From the NCBI GenBank assembly GCA_041476545.1, contig JBGOTP010000278.1, positions 1 through 6,916 on the forward strand: a stretch of 6,916 nt of DNA, in the 5' to 3' direction. This DNA is from JBGOTP01 sp041476545 (lineage in GTDB: Bacteria; Acidobacteriota; Vicinamibacteria; Vicinamibacterales; CAVVIG01). A model generated the notes under the pieces. That model did not search any database. It saw only the letters and a list, made by a program, of their open reading frames with translations, and had not been told where the DNA came from. A program made the position numbers and the translations under genes. This document shows positions 6,439-6,916 of this stretch, in pieces (the stretch's first letter is position 1; each line of letters begins with the position of its first letter).

Positions 6439-6916
6439 CTACTGAGTGCCGCCCGCCGGCATCTCCATCACGCTGTGATCCGCGGTGGCCTTGCCAGGAA
6501 GGTCCGGCAGCCCGCCGCCTTCCATCTTGCCGCTGACGGTGTGGAACCTGTTGCCGATGAACGCGACGGCGTTGCCGTGCACCGCACCCGGGAGCGACGG
6601 CAGGATTTCCCATCGGTTCGCGACCGGATCGTAGGCGTCGAGCGATCGATACGCTGCGTTGTACCGCTCGTTCTGGTACTCGCCCCCCGACACGTAGATC
6701 TTGCCGTTGTACGTCGCCCATCCGCCGCCGCTGCGCGGCGTCAGCATCCGCGCCTTGGCGACGCCCCACGTATCTCTCACCGGGTCGTATTCCTCGACCA
6801 CGTCGGTGTTGCTCGACGTCGTCACGAACCCGTGGCCGATGCGTCCGCCGATGACGTAGATCCTGCCGTTGACCACGCCCGAGAACGCGTGGTTGCGGCC
6901 GGTCGGCATCGGGCTC
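6439..6916 (-). CDS. Kelch-repeat beta-propeller protein (N-terminus outside window)
   Basis: This is the C-terminal part of a Kelch-type propeller. The frame is open to the window edge (SPMPTGRNHAF), so the ATG at 6907-6909 is internal. Counting from that Met, the Kelch features are HAFSGVVNGRIYVIGG (7-22), with its Gly-Gly doublet, followed by EEYDPVRDTW (39-48). A second repeat is GWATYNGKIYVSGGE (63-77) followed by DAYDPVANRW (91-100). A third, incomplete one is GNAVAFIGNRFHTVSG (112-127). The Tyr-to-Trp spacing in EYDPVRDTW and AYDPVANRW is diagnostic of Kelch motifs. Such proteins serve as binding or carbohydrate-interacting domains, often exported; no export signal can be seen because the start is missing. 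It ends at TAG 6439-6441, one base before the M20 peptidase ATG, so the two are probably co-transcribed. Its molecular partner is unknown. Confidence 0.88.
   Translation of the reverse strand, partial: SPMPTGRNHAFSGVVNGRIYVIGGRIGHGFVTTSSNTDVVEEYDPVRDTWGVAKARMLTPRSGGGWATYNGKIYVSGGEYQNERYNAAYRSLDAYDPVANRWEILPSLPGAVHGNAVAFIGNRFHTVSGKMEGGGLPDLPGKATADHSVMEMPAGGTQ

Noticed and set aside
5034..6536. 500-codon plus-strand open frame opposite the M20 peptidase
   Set aside because: The peptidase strand carries every M20 metal ligand and a signal peptide; the antisense translation is Arg/His-rich noise.

Overview
This 6.9-kb, GC-rich window looks like chromosomal DNA from an Acidobacteriota bacterium, most likely of the Vicinamibacteria type. 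The inference rests on gene content rather than any marker gene: a TIGR02999-like ECF sigma factor joined to a serine/threonine kinase with a TolB/WD40-like sensor propeller, a secreted M20 peptidase, a Kelch protein and an isoquinoline-oxidoreductase-type molybdoenzyme are all typical of that group. No rRNA, tRNA, CRISPR array, insertion sequence or phage gene is visible.

Layout, left to right. Positions 2-1324 (+) hold the C-terminal part of a molybdopterin-binding oxidoreductase large subunit; its 5' end lies outside the window. A 152-bp convergent gap follows. Positions 1477-4356 (-), extending in frame to about 4455, hold one long reading frame. It begins as an ECF sigma factor and changes within a few codons, near 4042-4059, into the middle of a serine/threonine kinase with a transmembrane segment and a large beta-propeller. 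Positions about 4454-4991 (+) hold a damaged gene for a small HELQH-containing protein; only its C-terminal 109 codons are uninterrupted. Positions 5028-6437 (-) encode a secreted M20-family zinc peptidase. Positions 6439-6916 (-) encode the C-terminal part of a Kelch-repeat protein. The Kelch stop and the peptidase ATG are one base apart, so those two genes form a probable operon.

The main point of interest is a 0.6-kb zone (about 4040-4610). It contains a sigma/kinase chimera that lacks sigma region 4 and the kinase N-lobe, a sigma reading frame with no canonical start codon where one is expected, and a neighbouring gene with an in-frame TAA and a probable one-base frameshift. The flanking genes look intact. 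The zone is either undergoing decay after a deletion, or it contains assembly or base-call errors. A functional sigma2-pseudokinase fusion is possible but less likely. Ordinarily an ECF sigma factor and a membrane kinase of this type would be two adjacent genes of a putative signalling pair.
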